Source of the DNA: Bacteroides sp.
GTDB lineage: Bacteria > Bacillota > Clostridia > Lachnospirales > Lachnospiraceae
Reading direction: 5' to 3'
DNA length: 64,000 nucleotides
Assembly: GCA_023666705.1 (NCBI GenBank)
Contig: JAMPBO010000001.1
Location: 1-64,000, forward strand
The translations under genes and the position numbers were made by a program. Positions 35,324 through 46,900 of this stretch are shown here, piece after piece (within the stretch, counting starts at the first letter, position 1; every line of letters starts with the position of its first letter). A model generated the notes under the pieces. That model was given only the letters and a program-made list of their open reading frames with translations. It was not told where the DNA came from and ran no database searches.

Positions 35324-38300
35324 ATGGCTAACAATGGAGTACAACAATATTATGATGAGATTAGAAATCGTCTAAGTAATTATATAAAATCAGATTATCT
35401 TGCCAATAGTGAAACTTTATTACTATACGCTGAGGATCTCCTTGGTAAAACATGTTCTGATGCTACTAATATTGCAAAAGAACCATATATTGAAACGGCT
35501 GCGTCATATAAAAAATTGAAGAGTGGGATTAAGAACTCTACAGAGGAAGAAATACCCACTCATATAAAGGAGTTTTTGATAAAGCTAACAGAAGCGAAAC
35601 TTGGTGTATTTGAGGATCCATTTGAGCATCAGGTTAAGGCATTGCAATCCTTCATTTCAGGAAAAGATCTTTTTGTATCAACTGGAACAGGTTCAGGTAA
35701 AACAGAGTGCTTTATTTGGCCGATTATTTCTAAATGTATTGATGAAGCTAAAAAAAGACCAGAATCATTTAAATATAATGCTGTCCGTACCTTGATTATT
35801 TATCCGATGAATGCCCTTGTTTCCGACCAATTGGCACGTTTTAGAAAAATAATGGGTTCACCCAAATATATTGAATATTTTACAAAAGATGCAAAAGCGA
35901 ATAGAATTCCTCATTTTGGTATGTATACTGGCAGAACTCCTTATGCTGGTGATGCAAAAATAGCAAGCAACCAAGAACTGGCAAAAACTTTTAGAGAGAA
36001 TTATTTGGCGGATGAAAATGCTACCGAAGAAATACAAAGACAACAAAAATTAAATATTGATGGATTACATCGTATTAATAAGTACCCAGCTAGATATGGC
36101 GAAAATGGTATGCTAAAATTCGTGGAAAATTTGGAAAAGAACATTCATAGCCCTGCTCCACTTGATGCGGAATTTATTACTCGGTTTGAGATGCAATCTT
36201 GTCCTCCGGATATCCTTATAACTAACTATTCAATGTTAGAGTACATGTTAATGCGTCAAAGAGAGTCACACATTTGGGACAGCACAAAACAGTGGCTAAA
36301 CAAAGCTGAGGAAAACAAGTTGCTTATTGTTTTAGATGAAGCACATATGTATAGGGGCTCTTCTGGCGGCGAAATAGCACTCCTGCTAGAACGCCTTTTT
36401 ATACGATTGGGTATTGGTCTTGAAAAAGTTCAATTTATTTTAACCACTGCCAGTATGCCTCTTGAAGAGCAGAAGGCAATCAATGATTTCTATATAGGAC
36501 TTACAGGAAAAGCTCCGTCTGACTGTGAGTTTTTATTTGGCGAAAGAGAGGAAATCCCTGAAGAATCTGAGATTTCTCTTAATGTTGATGCTTTGGCAGG
36601 AGTTGGTCCTGAACAGGTTCAGGATGATGAGATTGCTAACAAAATCAAAAAGTTCGCCAAATTAGTGTATTCAGAAAGCTTACCAAAAGATATTACGGGC
36701 AAAGAAGCACAAGAGTGGCTTTATAATAATTTGCCTCGATATGCGGCGTTTGTTGAATTAAATAAGCTTTGCAGAGAAGGTGCCAAATCGTATAGTCTGA
36801 TAAAAACTAAGATTTTTGGCAAGCATCAAAAAGCAGAATTAGCGTTGGACTCTTTGCTGTCCATAGTTTCTTTGGCATGTAAAGATGGCAATATTCTTTT
36901 TCCTGTTAGACTGCACATGTTCTTGCGTGGTTTACAAGGAATATATGCTTGTTCGAATCCCAATTGTTCCTGTGCCAGATACTCAGAAGAAGAAAAATTA
37001 AAGCTTGGCAAAGTAATTTCTCTTCACAAAGAAAACTGTGAATGTGGTGGACGAATATATGAATTGGTAAACCATGTAAAGTGTGGTGCATTGTATTTAA
37101 AAGTGTATGTCCAACGTAATGAAGGACAATCCTATTGGTATGTATTCTCACAACGTGGATTAAATGGTGATGTGAATTCTCTAAAAGAGATGCTTTTGTA
37201 TATCATGCCTGAGAACTATGATAGAAAACCTAAAGATAAAATTGGCTCTCTTGATCCCTTTACGGGTAAATTATACTTATCCGAGAAAGATGATCCTAAC
37301 TTATTAAAAATTATATATACAGAGAAATTTGATTCAAAAGAACAAACATATACTTTTGCAACTTGTCCTAAATGCAGAAAGCCAATGAGATTGAAAAAAC
37401 CGAGCGATTTCTCTACAAAAGGCAATATTCCTTTTTATAATTTAACAAAAGCACAGTTTGAATTGCAACCATCAAAATCTGATATGATAAATCGAGGGAA
37501 AAAGGTCTTATTATTCTCAGATTCGCGTCAAAACGCAGCGAAACTTGCACGAGATTTGTCAAAATCTTCAGATGCGGATGCATTTCGTCAAGCTGTTATG
37601 CTTTCTACTCTATTGCTTAAAGTAGATGAAAAAGAACATTCATTAGCAGAATTATATCCGGCATTTTTGGATGTCTGTATCCAAAATCAATTGACATTTT
37701 TTAGTGGATCAAGCAGAGATAAATTTCAAGACAACAAGAGAACCTTTGAAGATACAAAAAAGCGTTATGCACGAAAGGGTAAACCTATGGATTATTCTGT
37801 CTTGGCACAAGAGTATCAGAATCTTCCCAATGAGTATTACGAACAACTGCTAACTTTTTTTACTGAAAGCCCTCGATCCTTTAAGGATATAGGAATTGGT
37901 TTCCTTGCTCCTGTTTCAGAGGCGTTAGAAGATTGCGTTTTTGATTTAGAGAATCAAGGAATAGAAATTAATTCCGACGATTTGTATAAGGTGTTAGTAT
38001 TGTTATTCTGGGATGTTATGGATGATTGTGCGGCACTTGGTGAATCCATACCTGACGATATACGAAGAGATTTACCTGGTCGTAGTAAGGCTCAGGATTT
38101 TGGTCTTGCCTTTGATTTTTTGTCTGCTTTAGACTCGAAATTAATTAAACTACTTCCACAATATCTTGGTATTCAAGAATCAAATAAGGAAGCTGTAATT
38201 ACAAAGATAAGAGATGTATTTTTTGGTTTTGGATCAAATAATAATAGGTATTACATTAAACTTTCAGAAGTGAAAATCGAATTGACTGATGAAAATTTCA

Positions 38301-40537
38301 CATGGTATAGATGTACAAAGTGTGGCAAGTTGTCTCCGTTCAAGTTGGGTGATTATTGCGGGGCATGTTTTGAAAAACATAAGCTTATAAAAATAAGTGA
38401 CACCGATTTGGAACGTTTTGATTTTTGGCGTATACCAGTTATAAATGCCCTTGAGAAAATTGATGAGATTCATACTATTGACACAGAGGAACACACTGCA
38501 CAACTATCTCATAAGGGTATTAAGAATGAGACTTGGAGTCGGACTGAAAAATATGAAATGCGTTTTCAAGATATTAATGCTGGAGAGCATGGCGAAAATT
38601 CTATCGATGTTCTTAGCTGTACAACCACTATGGAAGTTGGTATTGATATTGGTTCTCTGACAGCAGTTGGGATGAGAAACATTCCACCAATGCGTGAGAA
38701 TTATCAGCAACGAGCCGGACGAGCTGGACGAAAAAATGCAGGCATATCAACAATTGTTACATATGCTTCTGGAGGCGTCCATGACAGCCACTACTTTGCA
38801 CATCCAGACGAAATGATATCAGGTCCCCCAAGAAAACCTTGGATAGATAGAGATAATCCAAAGATTTTGCAACGGCATAAAAATATGTTGATTATTAATG
38901 GTTTCATGTCATTACCAAAGATGAAGGAACGTTTTGATAGCATTATGGACATTGGTGTTATAACCTTCTGTGAAGAATTTGGGGCAGCGTTCATAGAATA
39001 CGCAAAGGACTTGCCTTTTGACACGGAAAGAACAACTGAAAGTTTTGAAAAAATCAAATTAACGGTTCTTGCCGAAGGAAAACGAGCACAATATACTGCA
39101 AATGATAAAGAAACAGATGCTTTTGATGTGTTTTATAGCGAAGGTTTTATTCCGTCATATTCCTTCCCTAAAAATGTAGTTCGTTTTTTTGTTGAAGAGG
39201 AATCAAAAAAAGGAAAACGTGCCCCTCGAGAAATAAAATATGCACCTGAACGTGACATTGCTGTTGCTTTGAGTGAGTATGCCCCTGGGCGATTTGTTAC
39301 TATTGATAAAAGAATTTATCGGAGTGGTGGTATTTACGCAAATCCCCGACCAAAAGGGTTTGAAGCTAATCAGGCAGAATACTATTTCGATAGCCCAGAT
39401 TATTACAGTGATGTTTTTGTGTGTACGGAATGCAACTGGTTTGGAACCAAAGAAGAGAATGCTCAGGAAGGAGTTTGTCCTTATTGTAGTGCATCTGTTG
39501 ATCGTCGGAAAATGTTAAAACCATGGGGATTTGCTCCTGTCAAAGGCGATGAAGTACGACATGAAGATGAAAGTGAAGAATTCACCTATACGGAAGCTCC
39601 GTACTATTCATATGTACCAAGTACATCTGACACCATGCAAAGTTATGGTAAAAGCAATATAAAGTATACGGAGCTTTCTGATAAAAAAGTTCTTACAGTG
39701 AATATGGGTAAGCACAAAAATGGATTTAATATATGCAAAAAATGCGGTGGTGCTGATGTGGCGGAAGAAAATAATGCCAATAACTATAAATTCTCACAAC
39801 CGTATCATGATTATCTATTGTGTAGACACAACGGAACTGTCATGCAAAACATTTTTCTTGGATACGAGTTCATGACAGATATGTTTATGTTGGATTTGGA
39901 GTATGATTCAAATAGATTGGTGGGAATGGGGGACTCTAAGGAAAAAGCAATTTTAAGAGCGGCTGTAACAACATTGCACGAAGCGATGAAAAAAGCTATT
40001 TCATTGGAGCTTGATATCGATTATAATGAAATTAGCGGGGGATGGAGACCTCGTATTGAAAGAGATGGAAAGTCTCATATTGAAATGTTCTTCTATGATA
40101 ATTTAACAAGCGGTGCTGGATATTCGTCTTTAATTGGGACAATTTTAGATAAGGTTCTAAATAGAACTCGGGATATTTTGAGCAATTGTGAATGTTCCAG
40201 ATCGTGTAAAAATTGTCTTGATAATTATTATAATCAGAGGAATCATTATCTCTTTGATAGAAATCTCGGATTGCAGTTGTTGGATTATGCAGAGATGAAC
40301 AAATATCCATCTAAATATGAAAAGAAGGAAAAAGAAGTTATGCTTTATCCTTTGTTGAAACTGTTAGAGGAAGATAGTAGCAGAGAGCTTTCTGAAACTT
40401 TAAGTTTTGAAGTCATCCCTGCTCTCATAAAAAAGGATATTACAAATCCACAAAAAATTTATCTTAATCCGTATGATTTAACTGATTGGTTGCCTAATAC
40501 ATTTATGGATGTTAAAGATTTACTTAGTATGATATAA
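35324..40537 (+). CDS. Giant SF2 DEAH helicase with zinc clusters and DUF1998-type C-terminus
   Basis: 1737 residues. Helicase motifs: [10 protein letters not shown] (about 119-128), [12 protein letters not shown] (motif Ia), [10 protein letters not shown] (about 335-344), TTASMP (motif III), [11 protein letters not shown] (motif IV region), [11 protein letters not shown] (motif V) and [10 protein letters not shown] (about 1127-1136). Cysteine pairs suggest zinc sites near 542-575, 681, 997-1015, 1366-1390 and 1470. The C-terminal [18 protein letters not shown] (about 1623-1640) is the hallmark of DUF1998. This COG1205-like arrangement is that of DruE of Druantia and, split in two, DrmA/DrmB of DISARM. 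Predicted ATP-driven DNA translocase, core of a defence-type operon. Confidence 0.88.
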   Translation: MANNGVQQYYDEIRNRLSNYIKSDYLANSETLLLYAEDLLGKTCSDATNIAKEPYIETAASYKKLKSGIKNSTEEEIPTHIKEFLIKLTEAKLGVFEDPFEHQVKALQSFISGKDLFVSTGTGSGKTECFIWPIISKCIDEAKKRPESFKYNAVRTLIIYPMNALVSDQLARFRKIMGSPKYIEYFTKDAKANRIPHFGMYTGRTPYAGDAKIASNQELAKTFRENYLADENATEEIQRQQKLNIDGLHRINKYPARYGENGMLKFVENLEKNIHSPAPLDAEFITRFEMQSCPPDILITNYSMLEYMLMRQRESHIWDSTKQWLNKAEENKLLIVLDEAHMYRGSSGGEIALLLERLFIRLGIGLEKVQFILTTASMPLEEQKAINDFYIGLTGKAPSDCEFLFGEREEIPEESEISLNVDALAGVGPEQVQDDEIANKIKKFAKLVYSESLPKDITGKEAQEWLYNNLPRYAAFVELNKLCREGAKSYSLIKTKIFGKHQKAELALDSLLSIVSLACKDGNILFPVRLHMFLRGLQGIYACSNPNCSCARYSEEEKLKLGKVISLHKENCECGGRIYELVNHVKCGALYLKVYVQRNEGQSYWYVFSQRGLNGDVNSLKEMLLYIMPENYDRKPKDKIGSLDPFTGKLYLSEKDDPNLLKIIYTEKFDSKEQTYTFATCPKCRKPMRLKKPSDFSTKGNIPFYNLTKAQFELQPSKSDMINRGKKVLLFSDSRQNAAKLARDLSKSSDADAFRQAVMLSTLLLKVDEKEHSLAELYPAFLDVCIQNQLTFFSGSSRDKFQDNKRTFEDTKKRYARKGKPMDYSVLAQEYQNLPNEYYEQLLTFFTESPRSFKDIGIGFLAPVSEALEDCVFDLENQGIEINSDDLYKVLVLLFWDVMDDCAALGESIPDDIRRDLPGRSKAQDFGLAFDFLSALDSKLIKLLPQYLGIQESNKEAVITKIRDVFFGFGSNNNRYYIKLSEVKIELTDENFTWYRCTKCGKLSPFKLGDYCGACFEKHKLIKISDTDLERFDFWRIPVINALEKIDEIHTIDTEEHTAQLSHKGIKNETWSRTEKYEMRFQDINAGEHGENSIDVLSCTTTMEVGIDIGSLTAVGMRNIPPMRENYQQRAGRAGRKNAGISTIVTYASGGVHDSHYFAHPDEMISGPPRKPWIDRDNPKILQRHKNMLIINGFMSLPKMKERFDSIMDIGVITFCEEFGAAFIEYAKDLPFDTERTTESFEKIKLTVLAEGKRAQYTANDKETDAFDVFYSEGFIPSYSFPKNVVRFFVEEESKKGKRAPREIKYAPERDIAVALSEYAPGRFVTIDKRIYRSGGIYANPRPKGFEANQAEYYFDSPDYYSDVFVCTECNWFGTKEENAQEGVCPYCSASVDRRKMLKPWGFAPVKGDEVRHEDESEEFTYTEAPYYSYVPSTSDTMQSYGKSNIKYTELSDKKVLTVNMGKHKNGFNICKKCGGADVAEENNANNYKFSQPYHDYLLCRHNGTVMQNIFLGYEFMTDMFMLDLEYDSNRLVGMGDSKEKAILRAAVTTLHEAMKKAISLELDIDYNEISGGWRPRIERDGKSHIEMFFYDNLTSGAGYSSLIGTILDKVLNRTRDILSNCECSRSCKNCLDNYYNQRNHYLFDRNLGLQLLDYAEMNKYPSKYEKKEKEVMLYPLLKLLEEDSSRELSETLSFEVIPALIKKDITNPQKIYLNPYDLTDWLPNTFMDVKDLLSMI

Positions 40538-40590
40538 TAAATGAATATCGTCATCTATATCTGGCGGAAATAATCACTTGGAGGTATAAT

Positions 40591-41502
40591 ATGGCTCAAA
40601 GGAATAAACAAGACACAAAATTAAAGAATTATTCTCCACTTAGATATCCTGGTGGTAAAAGTAAACTTGCATCTTTTGTTTCTCTGGTAATCAAAAAAAC
40701 TGATATAAAAAGTCCTATTTATATTGAGCCTTTTGCAGGTGGAGCAGGGATAGCTCTTGAGTTACTTTTTAATGGAACAGTCGATGAAATAGTCATAAAT
40801 GATTACGACAAAGCGATATATTCTATGTGGCGAGCGATATTAACGAATACTCGAAAGTTTATTGAGCTTATAGAAAATACTCCATTAAATGATGCTGAGT
40901 GGAGAAAGCAAAAAAATATTTATATCACTCAAAACAAAAAGTATTCGCTTGAACTTGGTTTTGCAGCATTTTATTTGAATCGTACAAATCGTTCAGGAAT
41001 ATTGAGTGCTGGTCCCATTGGTGGTCATAATCAGACAGGAAATTATCTTATTGATGCAAGATTTAATAAAGATGATTTAATTGCACGAATCAAAAAAATT
41101 TCAAAACATAAACAAAGAATTCATTTATACAATCAAGATGCACAGAAATTTTTAAATGGCTATGCACGTAGATATATAAAAGATGCTTTTATTTATTTTG
41201 ATCCACCGTACTATCATAAAGGTAAACAATTATATAAAAATTATTTTGGACATAAAGATCATCTGAAGATAAGAGATATAATTGTAAAGCTAAATTGTCC
41301 ATGGATGGTAAGCTATGATAATGTTGTGCAGATTCGGGAAATGTACAATATGTATCAAGGATATAATTTTGATTTGGTATATAGTGTAGCAAACACTGGT
41401 TTGAATTCAGAAATTATGTTTTTAAGCAATCAAGCATTGGTACCATCAACTAATGAATTAAAAGCAGCAAATATAAAAATCAATTTTAGAGAATGTACTT
41501 GA
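40591..41502 (+). CDS. D12-class DNA N6-adenine methyltransferase
   Basis: 303 residues. RYPGGKSKL (about 18-26) and EPFAGGAG (46-53) bind AdoMet, and DPPY (204-207) is the catalytic motif; the order is that of the alpha (Dam/DpnM) group. N6-methylates adenine in DNA; target sequence unknown. It follows the helicase after 53 bases with its own TTGGAGG site. No partner restriction endonuclease is recognisable nearby, so it probably marks self DNA for the helicase system. Confidence 0.9.
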   Translation: MAQRNKQDTKLKNYSPLRYPGGKSKLASFVSLVIKKTDIKSPIYIEPFAGGAGIALELLFNGTVDEIVINDYDKAIYSMWRAILTNTRKFIELIENTPLNDAEWRKQKNIYITQNKKYSLELGFAAFYLNRTNRSGILSAGPIGGHNQTGNYLIDARFNKDDLIARIKKISKHKQRIHLYNQDAQKFLNGYARRYIKDAFIYFDPPYYHKGKQLYKNYFGHKDHLKIRDIIVKLNCPWMVSYDNVVQIREMYNMYQGYNFDLVYSVANTGLNSEIMFLSNQALVPSTNELKAANIKINFRECT

Positions 41503-41758
41503 CTATTCTTTAGACTTCCACGCTCCTCCGTGGTATAGAAAAACGAATGAACTCAATTATCTTCGACACTTAACATATAGTGTGATTGCTACATAACTGG
41601 AGTGGGGATGTAAAAGTATTTCATAATATGTGGATAAGCTAAATAAATTTGAATTATAGGATAGAAGATTAGATTGATGTGAGGTGTGGAAATTCAGAAA
41701 ATATAGAAGAATTCTAAAATGCACTGATATTAGATTGGTACATTTTAGAATAAAGTCA
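41503..41758 (+). other. Intergenic stretch between methyltransferase and mazEF
   Basis: About 255 bases, A/T-rich. A short hairpin CCACG/CGTGG at 41518-41534 lacks a T-run. ATTGCTACATAA at 41585-41596 recurs exactly at 42439-42450, so the toxin-antitoxin genes are bracketed by a 12-bp direct repeat. No gene seen. Confidence 0.5.
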
Positions 41759-41791
41759 TTGACAAAGTATATACTATTGTATATACTTTGT
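41759..41791 (+). promoter_or_regulatory. mazEF promoter with overlapping operator palindrome
   Basis: TTGACA (41759-41764), 17 bases, TATACT (41782-41787). A perfect 13-bp inverted repeat ACAAAGTATATAC (41762-41774) / GTATATACTTTGT (41779-41791) covers the spacer and -10, the geometry expected for autorepression by an antitoxin or antitoxin-toxin complex. Confidence 0.8.
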
Positions 41792-41811
41792 GTTTAAAAG
41801 GAGATGAATTT

Positions 41812-42063
41812 ATGCAGGCAACGATTCAAAAATGGGGGAATTCACAGGGTATAAGAATACCTAAAGCATTTCTTGAAGCATTGGGAATGATGGAAAATGA
41901 TCTTGTGGAACTTAGTAGAGTTGATGATAACATTGTAATTACAAAAGTTAAAAAGGAAAAAGAACTTACACTTACATTAGAAGATATATTCAAAGATTAC
42001 GATGGAGAATATTCAGCAGAGGAATTTGACTGGGGAGCTCCTGTTGGAAAGGAAGTGTGGTAA
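41812..42063 (+). CDS. mazE: MazE-like AbrB-fold antitoxin
   Basis: 83 residues from ATG 41812 with AAGGAG (41798-41803); the longer frame starts inside the promoter. MQATIQKWGNSQGIRIPKAFLE is the SpoVT/AbrB swapped-hairpin DNA-binding domain of MazE. The acidic C-terminus (DIFKDYDGEYSAEEFDWG) is the toxin-neutralising tail. The gene abuts mazF with no gap. Confidence 0.92.
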   Translation: MQATIQKWGNSQGIRIPKAFLEALGMMENDLVELSRVDDNIVITKVKKEKELTLTLEDIFKDYDGEYSAEEFDWGAPVGKEVW

Positions 42064-42390
42064 ATGTATAATCCGAAGCAAGGGGACATAGTTTTTTTGG
42101 ATTTTTCTCCACAATCCGGACATGAGCAATCGGGAAGGAGATCAGGAGTGATTATCAGCAATGAACAGTTCTTTATAAGAACTAAATTTGCTGTAGTGTG
42201 TCCGATTACGAACACGAGCAATAAATTTCCATTGCATATTCCGTTAGATAATAGAATAAAAACGACAGGTGTTATACTAACGGAACATATGAAGTGTTTG
42301 GACGTTATCAGTAGAAATATTCAGTTTGTCGAGAGAATGCCAGAGGATTTATTAAATAAGACATTGGCATATATAAAGACATTTTTCTAA
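42064..42390 (+). CDS. mazF: MazF/PemK family mRNA interferase toxin
   Basis: 108 residues. PKQGDIVFLDFSPQSGHEQSGRRSGVII (N-terminal) and VVCPITNT with TTGVILTEHMKCLD are MazF hallmarks, including the Arg and Thr residues of the active site. Cleaves single-stranded mRNA at short sites when free of MazE. Starts immediately after the mazE stop. It is the last + strand gene in the window; the next gene converges from the other strand. Confidence 0.92.
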   Translation: MYNPKQGDIVFLDFSPQSGHEQSGRRSGVIISNEQFFIRTKFAVVCPITNTSNKFPLHIPLDNRIKTTGVILTEHMKCLDVISRNIQFVERMPEDLLNKTLAYIKTFF

Positions 42391-42504
42391 TAGAGTGCAT
42401 TCAAACAACTACACAGGTTAAATACCATTTCAAGCATAATTGCTACATAATAGAAATTTACAAATATACATATATTCGCATAAATATATACGCATGAAAA
42501 AAAT

Positions 42505-43557
42505 TTAAGACTTTTCCCGGAGCTGCACCTTATTTCTTGCAGTTCTCCGTCTGTTTTCGTCAATATCGGCATAATGCCGCCTTGTTGTATTGACATCGGT
42601 ATGTCCCAAAACATCAGCAACAAGGTAAATGTCGCCTGTTTCCTGATAAAGTGACGTGCCGTAGGTACTGCGGAGCTTATGCGGCGTAATATGCTTTAAA
42701 GGCACAGAGCAGGCAGAATATTTTTTAACCATGTTTTCAACTGTCCGAACACCGATTCGTTTACGCTGGGAAGACAAAAACAATGCATTTTCATGTCCCT
42801 TTTCAGGCGTTATTTTCTTACGTTCCTCCATATAAACAGCTAAAGGTTCAGCAGCCTCGTCGCTGAAATATACAATGGCTTCCTTGCCACCTTTTCTTGT
42901 AACCTTGATACACATTTTATCATAATCCACATCTGATAAATCTAAACCGACACATTCCGATATACGGATACCTGTGCTTAACATAAGCGTTAAAAGGGCT
43001 AAATCGCGGTTTTTTGACTTAGAATGAAATTGTAACTGTCTATCAGTCAAATGATTGCCATATTCAACGGTATCAAGAAATTCTGCAACCTCGTTTGGTT
43101 CCATGCGGATAATCTGTTTTTCGCGTATCTTAGGCATTTCCACCTTAACAAGCGGATTTTGGCTTACAAGGTCATTCTTGTACAAATATGCGTAAAAAAT
43201 TCTTAAACTCGTTAATTTACGCTTTAATGCAGCCTTGCCGTTTGTGTATATTTTGCCGTTTTTAGAATATTTCTGCAGATAGTCAAGATAATCCTCAATA
43301 AACATGGAATCTACATCATTTAAAACATCGAGAGAAATGTCCTTTAAACTGTCGAACGATTGTTTATCATAAGACTCATATATGTATTCAAAGAATGTTT
43401 TTAAATCACGGACATAACCAAGCTGTGTACGTGAAGCTTTTGATTGCTGGATACCTCGGACAAATCGTTTTACATATGGAGGAAGTTCCTCACAAATTGC
43501 ACGAATATAATCTAAGTTTTGCATTTCGTTTTGTTCATGATAAGTGTAGTCAGCCAT
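42505..43557 (-). CDS. Tyrosine recombinase (XerC/XerD-like)
   Basis: 350 residues, AGGAGG just upstream. N-terminal SAM-like core-binding domain (about 25-130) and catalytic domain with Arg198 (STGIRISE), Lys222 (TRKGGKE), His293 and Arg296 (PHKLRST), His319 (LGHTDVNTT) and nucleophile Tyr329 (RRHYA). All residues are present, so it should be active. It may be a chromosomal Xer-type or island integrase; the N-terminal extension (about 25 residues) is longer than in XerC/D. No clear attachment-site pair was found. Confidence 0.9.
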   Translation of the reverse strand: MADYTYHEQNEMQNLDYIRAICEELPPYVKRFVRGIQQSKASRTQLGYVRDLKTFFEYIYESYDKQSFDSLKDISLDVLNDVDSMFIEDYLDYLQKYSKNGKIYTNGKAALKRKLTSLRIFYAYLYKNDLVSQNPLVKVEMPKIREKQIIRMEPNEVAEFLDTVEYGNHLTDRQLQFHSKSKNRDLALLTLMLSTGIRISECVGLDLSDVDYDKMCIKVTRKGGKEAIVYFSDEAAEPLAVYMEERKKITPEKGHENALFLSSQRKRIGVRTVENMVKKYSACSVPLKHITPHKLRSTYGTSLYQETGDIYLVADVLGHTDVNTTRRHYADIDENRRRTARNKVQLREKS

Positions 43558-43646
43558 ACATAAAACCTCCTGTGAATATAAGTTGCATGATAAGATGGTA
43601 TAAACATTAATTTAATTAATCCATTAATTGGAAATGCCATAGATTA

Positions 43647-43674
43647 ATTATAACACTTCTGTCGTAAAATGCAA
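43647..43674 (-). promoter_or_regulatory. Promoter of the tyrosine recombinase gene
   Basis: On the - strand: TTGCAT (43674-43669), a 16-base spacer and TATAAT (43652-43647) with a TG extended -10. Just upstream lies a near-perfect 10-bp inverted repeat TTCGTAAAAC (43684-43693) / GTTTTGCGAA (43698-43707) that could bind a regulator. Confidence 0.55.
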
Positions 43675-43948
43675 AGTTTTATTTTCGTAAAACCTGAGTT
43701 TTGCGAATAAATTTATCAAAACACACCACTACTATTTGTTAGCTGAATTATAAACTTACATACATTAACATTAAAGGAATTCACGACTTTATTATTTTAT
43801 GATACAGAAATACAATGTCAGAATTTAAATAATAAAGCTTGTCTGCCGATGCATTGGCTATACCGTGCAAACAGCAAACAAGCTCAAAAATTGTGTAAAA
43901 CCGCAGGCATGATAAAACAACAGCCATGCGATAACGATAATTATCATA
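43675..43948. other. Gene-free stretch between recombinase and surface-protein genes
   Basis: About 270 bases with no plausible gene. Contains the inverted repeat at 43684-43707, a hairpin AGCTTGT (43836-43842) / ACAAGCT (43878-43884) and the terminator candidate below. Confidence 0.5.
43902..43930 (-). terminator. Possible terminator of the surface-protein gene
   Basis: On the - strand CGCA(T)GGC pairs with GCCTGCG (7 bp, one bulge) around a 14-base loop, followed by GTTTTACACAATTTTT. It lies about 20 bases after the surface-protein stop. Confidence 0.45.
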
Positions 43949-46900
43949 TCAATTTTTTCTCTTGATTTTCAAGGACACACCCAATATGCTTAAGAGAAAC
44001 AAAATTCCAAGTCCAATAACACCGACTGGCTCTGCATTATCTCCTGTTTTTGGACTGGCTGGAGTTTTTGTAGTCGGTGCCTCTGTGATTGATGTTTCAA
44101 TAGTTGATGCTTCTGTGGTCAATGTCTCTGTGGTTGATGTTTCCGTAGTCGGTGTTTCCGTGGTCGTTGCCTCAGTAGTCGTATTTTCCGTAATTGGTGT
44201 TTCCGTGGTTGTTGTCTCGGTAGTTGTATCTTCCGTAGTCGGTTCCTCAGTAGTTGCCTCTTCTGTGGTTGTTGTCTCGGTAGTTGTATCTTCCGTAGTC
44301 GGTTCCTCAGTAGTTGCCTCTTCTGTGGTTGTTGTCTCGGTAGTTGTATCTTCCGTAGTCGGTTCCTCAGTAGTTGTCTCTTCTGTGGTTGTTTCTTCTG
44401 TGGTCGTTTCTTGATTTTCCTCATAAACAGGTGTCAAAACAATAAAGGCATCTTCTGTGCTGAGCGTATTACCTGCAACAAAGCTGTTGTCGTTATTATC
44501 TTTCCAGCCTGTAAAGGTAAAGCCGTCTACTGGTTCACCTGCTTTTATTGTATAGATAAATTTCTTATTATCCGAGCTTATCTGATAAACGGTTATTCTT
44601 TCCGTACTCAGGATTGTACCGTCTTTTTTCAGATAATCCAGCCGTCCTTGTTTTTCGTATACACAATAAACATCTAAGCCGTCAAGAGAAACCGTTACAT
44701 CATCTCCTGCCTTCAATAAATCATCAGCAGAAGAAACAGCGGCATCCCCGTCAATGACATATCCGGCAAAGGTATTTTCTCCACCGGCATTATATGCAGC
44801 CAACCCGCACGCTATCTCGTCCTGGTTGTTGTAAAAGGAAACGGCGGTTCTGTAATCCGAGGCGGTATCATATGTATGATAATTGATATAAGCCGTCTTT
44901 TTATATATGGCATATAAGGTAATATTCTCCCTTTCTGCCGTAAGTGTAGTAAGTCCTTCTGTTGCGTTTTGGTCTGTATTCCAACCCACAAACTCATATC
45001 CTGTCTTAGAGGCGGTATAGGTTAAATCGATAGCATTTCCGTTAAGATAGCTGAATCGTATCAGTTTTCCACCACTGAAAGTATCACCTCCGTTTGTTGT
45101 GACATCGTAGGTCACATTACAACCTGCTGCGAAAATGGCATATGTAGTGTTGCCATCCTTCTCTGTTGATATCACAAAGCCTTCTTTTTTTGCAAACATT
45201 TGAGAGGTAATATCAGTGGACAGTGTTGCAATCCTTCTACCAATTGTATATCCTGATTCGACTGTGTCAAAAACTGCCGTGTCGTGCAAATTATTTACGC
45301 TGAATGTATACATTCCATTGGCTGTTCCCAAATAATACACACTGTCATCACTATATAAATCATTCGCACTAATAACAACCCTATTCTTAGAATATACATT
45401 ACCAACCCCACCACCGGTAAGCCTTCCCTCTGAGCCGCTAATGATAAAATTTGCATAAGCACTGGTGGAGTCATCGTATACATTCCATTCCAGATTATCG
45501 TAAACCTTAGATTCAGAAGCAAGCACTACATTGCCTGCACTCTCCGCCATATAAAGCCCTGTTTTACAATCATGTACATTCACTGTTGCACTCGTTAAGC
45601 TTCCTGTGATTTTAATTCCATAATTGTCACAATTATATATTTCCAGCCGATTCTTCCATTCCATTGGACTTGATGTGATAAAATAAGCATTAAGACCATC
45701 ATTGTTACAGTTACGTATCGTATCCGTGTGTGTATCCGTAAAGTTAGGAATATTTGGATCTATATTTTTATATAAGCCGTACACTTCCATTCCGTTATTA
45801 CAGTTTTCAATCAGATTATTGCCATAAGAATAATTATTATTGTTCGATAGTTTCAAGCCGGTTTCACAATCATGTACATGGGTATCTGCAATATTCACAA
45901 CTCTTACAGAGTCAATCCCTGTCTTACAATTAAAAATCTCAGATTTCCCATCATTTACATTTCTGTCCGTATATTGCGTCAAATCAGCGTAAACTCCCCC
46001 ATTAGGAGAATAATAAGGGCGTTCTAAGCTGTATACATGTAATGTGCCTGCACCTGATTCCACAGAAATCCCCGATTGTGTTGTATCAGAATCTCCCTCC
46101 ACAACACAGCCATAAAAATAGGATGTGCCACCTCTCATAAGTACAGATGTTTTTCCACCGACAAAGCTTGTATCATAGACAGTTGTCTGATAAGCACCTA
46201 TGAGGTTTTGGTCCTTGTTTTGGTATCTGCAACCGATAACCGTCGTATTAGATGAAGCATGCAAATCACTTCCAACATTAAAATCAGTGATATCACAATC
46301 TATCAGATAACATATATAATTTGTTGTAACTCCGACGGAATATACGGAATCTCTTGCCTGCAATGTTGTGTCAACTATGGCAACGGCATCGCTTGTTATT
46401 TCAATTCCTGATTTGCAATCTGATATCCCGCAGCCTGATATTACAGCCGTGCAAGAGCTTAAGCAAATACCTGTATCGAAGCCTGTGATATGGCAGGCTT
46501 TAATTTGAGGCATCTGGCTAAAGTCATAATCAACCGATGCGAAATCTTTTGAAGTTAATTTTCCGTCGCCCTTATATCCGACTGTGTCGGAAGCACCCTC
46601 CCGTGCCTCCATGGTTAGGTTTGAAATAATTGCATTTTCATATCCTGACAGATATTTGATGTAAAGTCCGGTAATACAATCTGTAATTGTAGTGTCGCTG
46701 ATTGTGACTGTATCCATATCAGAAATAGAACTGACATTACATCCGGAAAGATTAATTCCCGTATCAAAGCCTGTGATTGTACAGCCTGTAATTTCTCCTA
46801 CTGCACTGCCACCATGATCAATCGCAGTTTTTCCCGGCTGTGAGGTGCTAAGCTCACAATTGGATATTGATTCAATAATATAAGGGGTGGCTTTGGAATC

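Noticed and set aside
42505-43557. Recombinase as the integrase of the helicase island
   Set aside because: Distance is suggestive but without att sites the enzyme may equally be a resident Xer-type recombinase, so no claim is made.
30331-43948. Attachment-site pair bounding the whole island
   Set aside because: I compared the left gap with the sequence around the recombinase gene and found no convincing shared core; only general A/T-rich similarity.
44208-44387. CRISPR-like array
   Set aside because: Repeats are 60 bp, contiguous without spacers, and lie in frame within a coding region.
43962-44414. Long + strand frame of Val/Ser repeats opposite the surface-protein stalk
   Set aside because: It is the complement of the TTE-rich 60-bp repeats; no ribosome site and composition follows the antisense gene.
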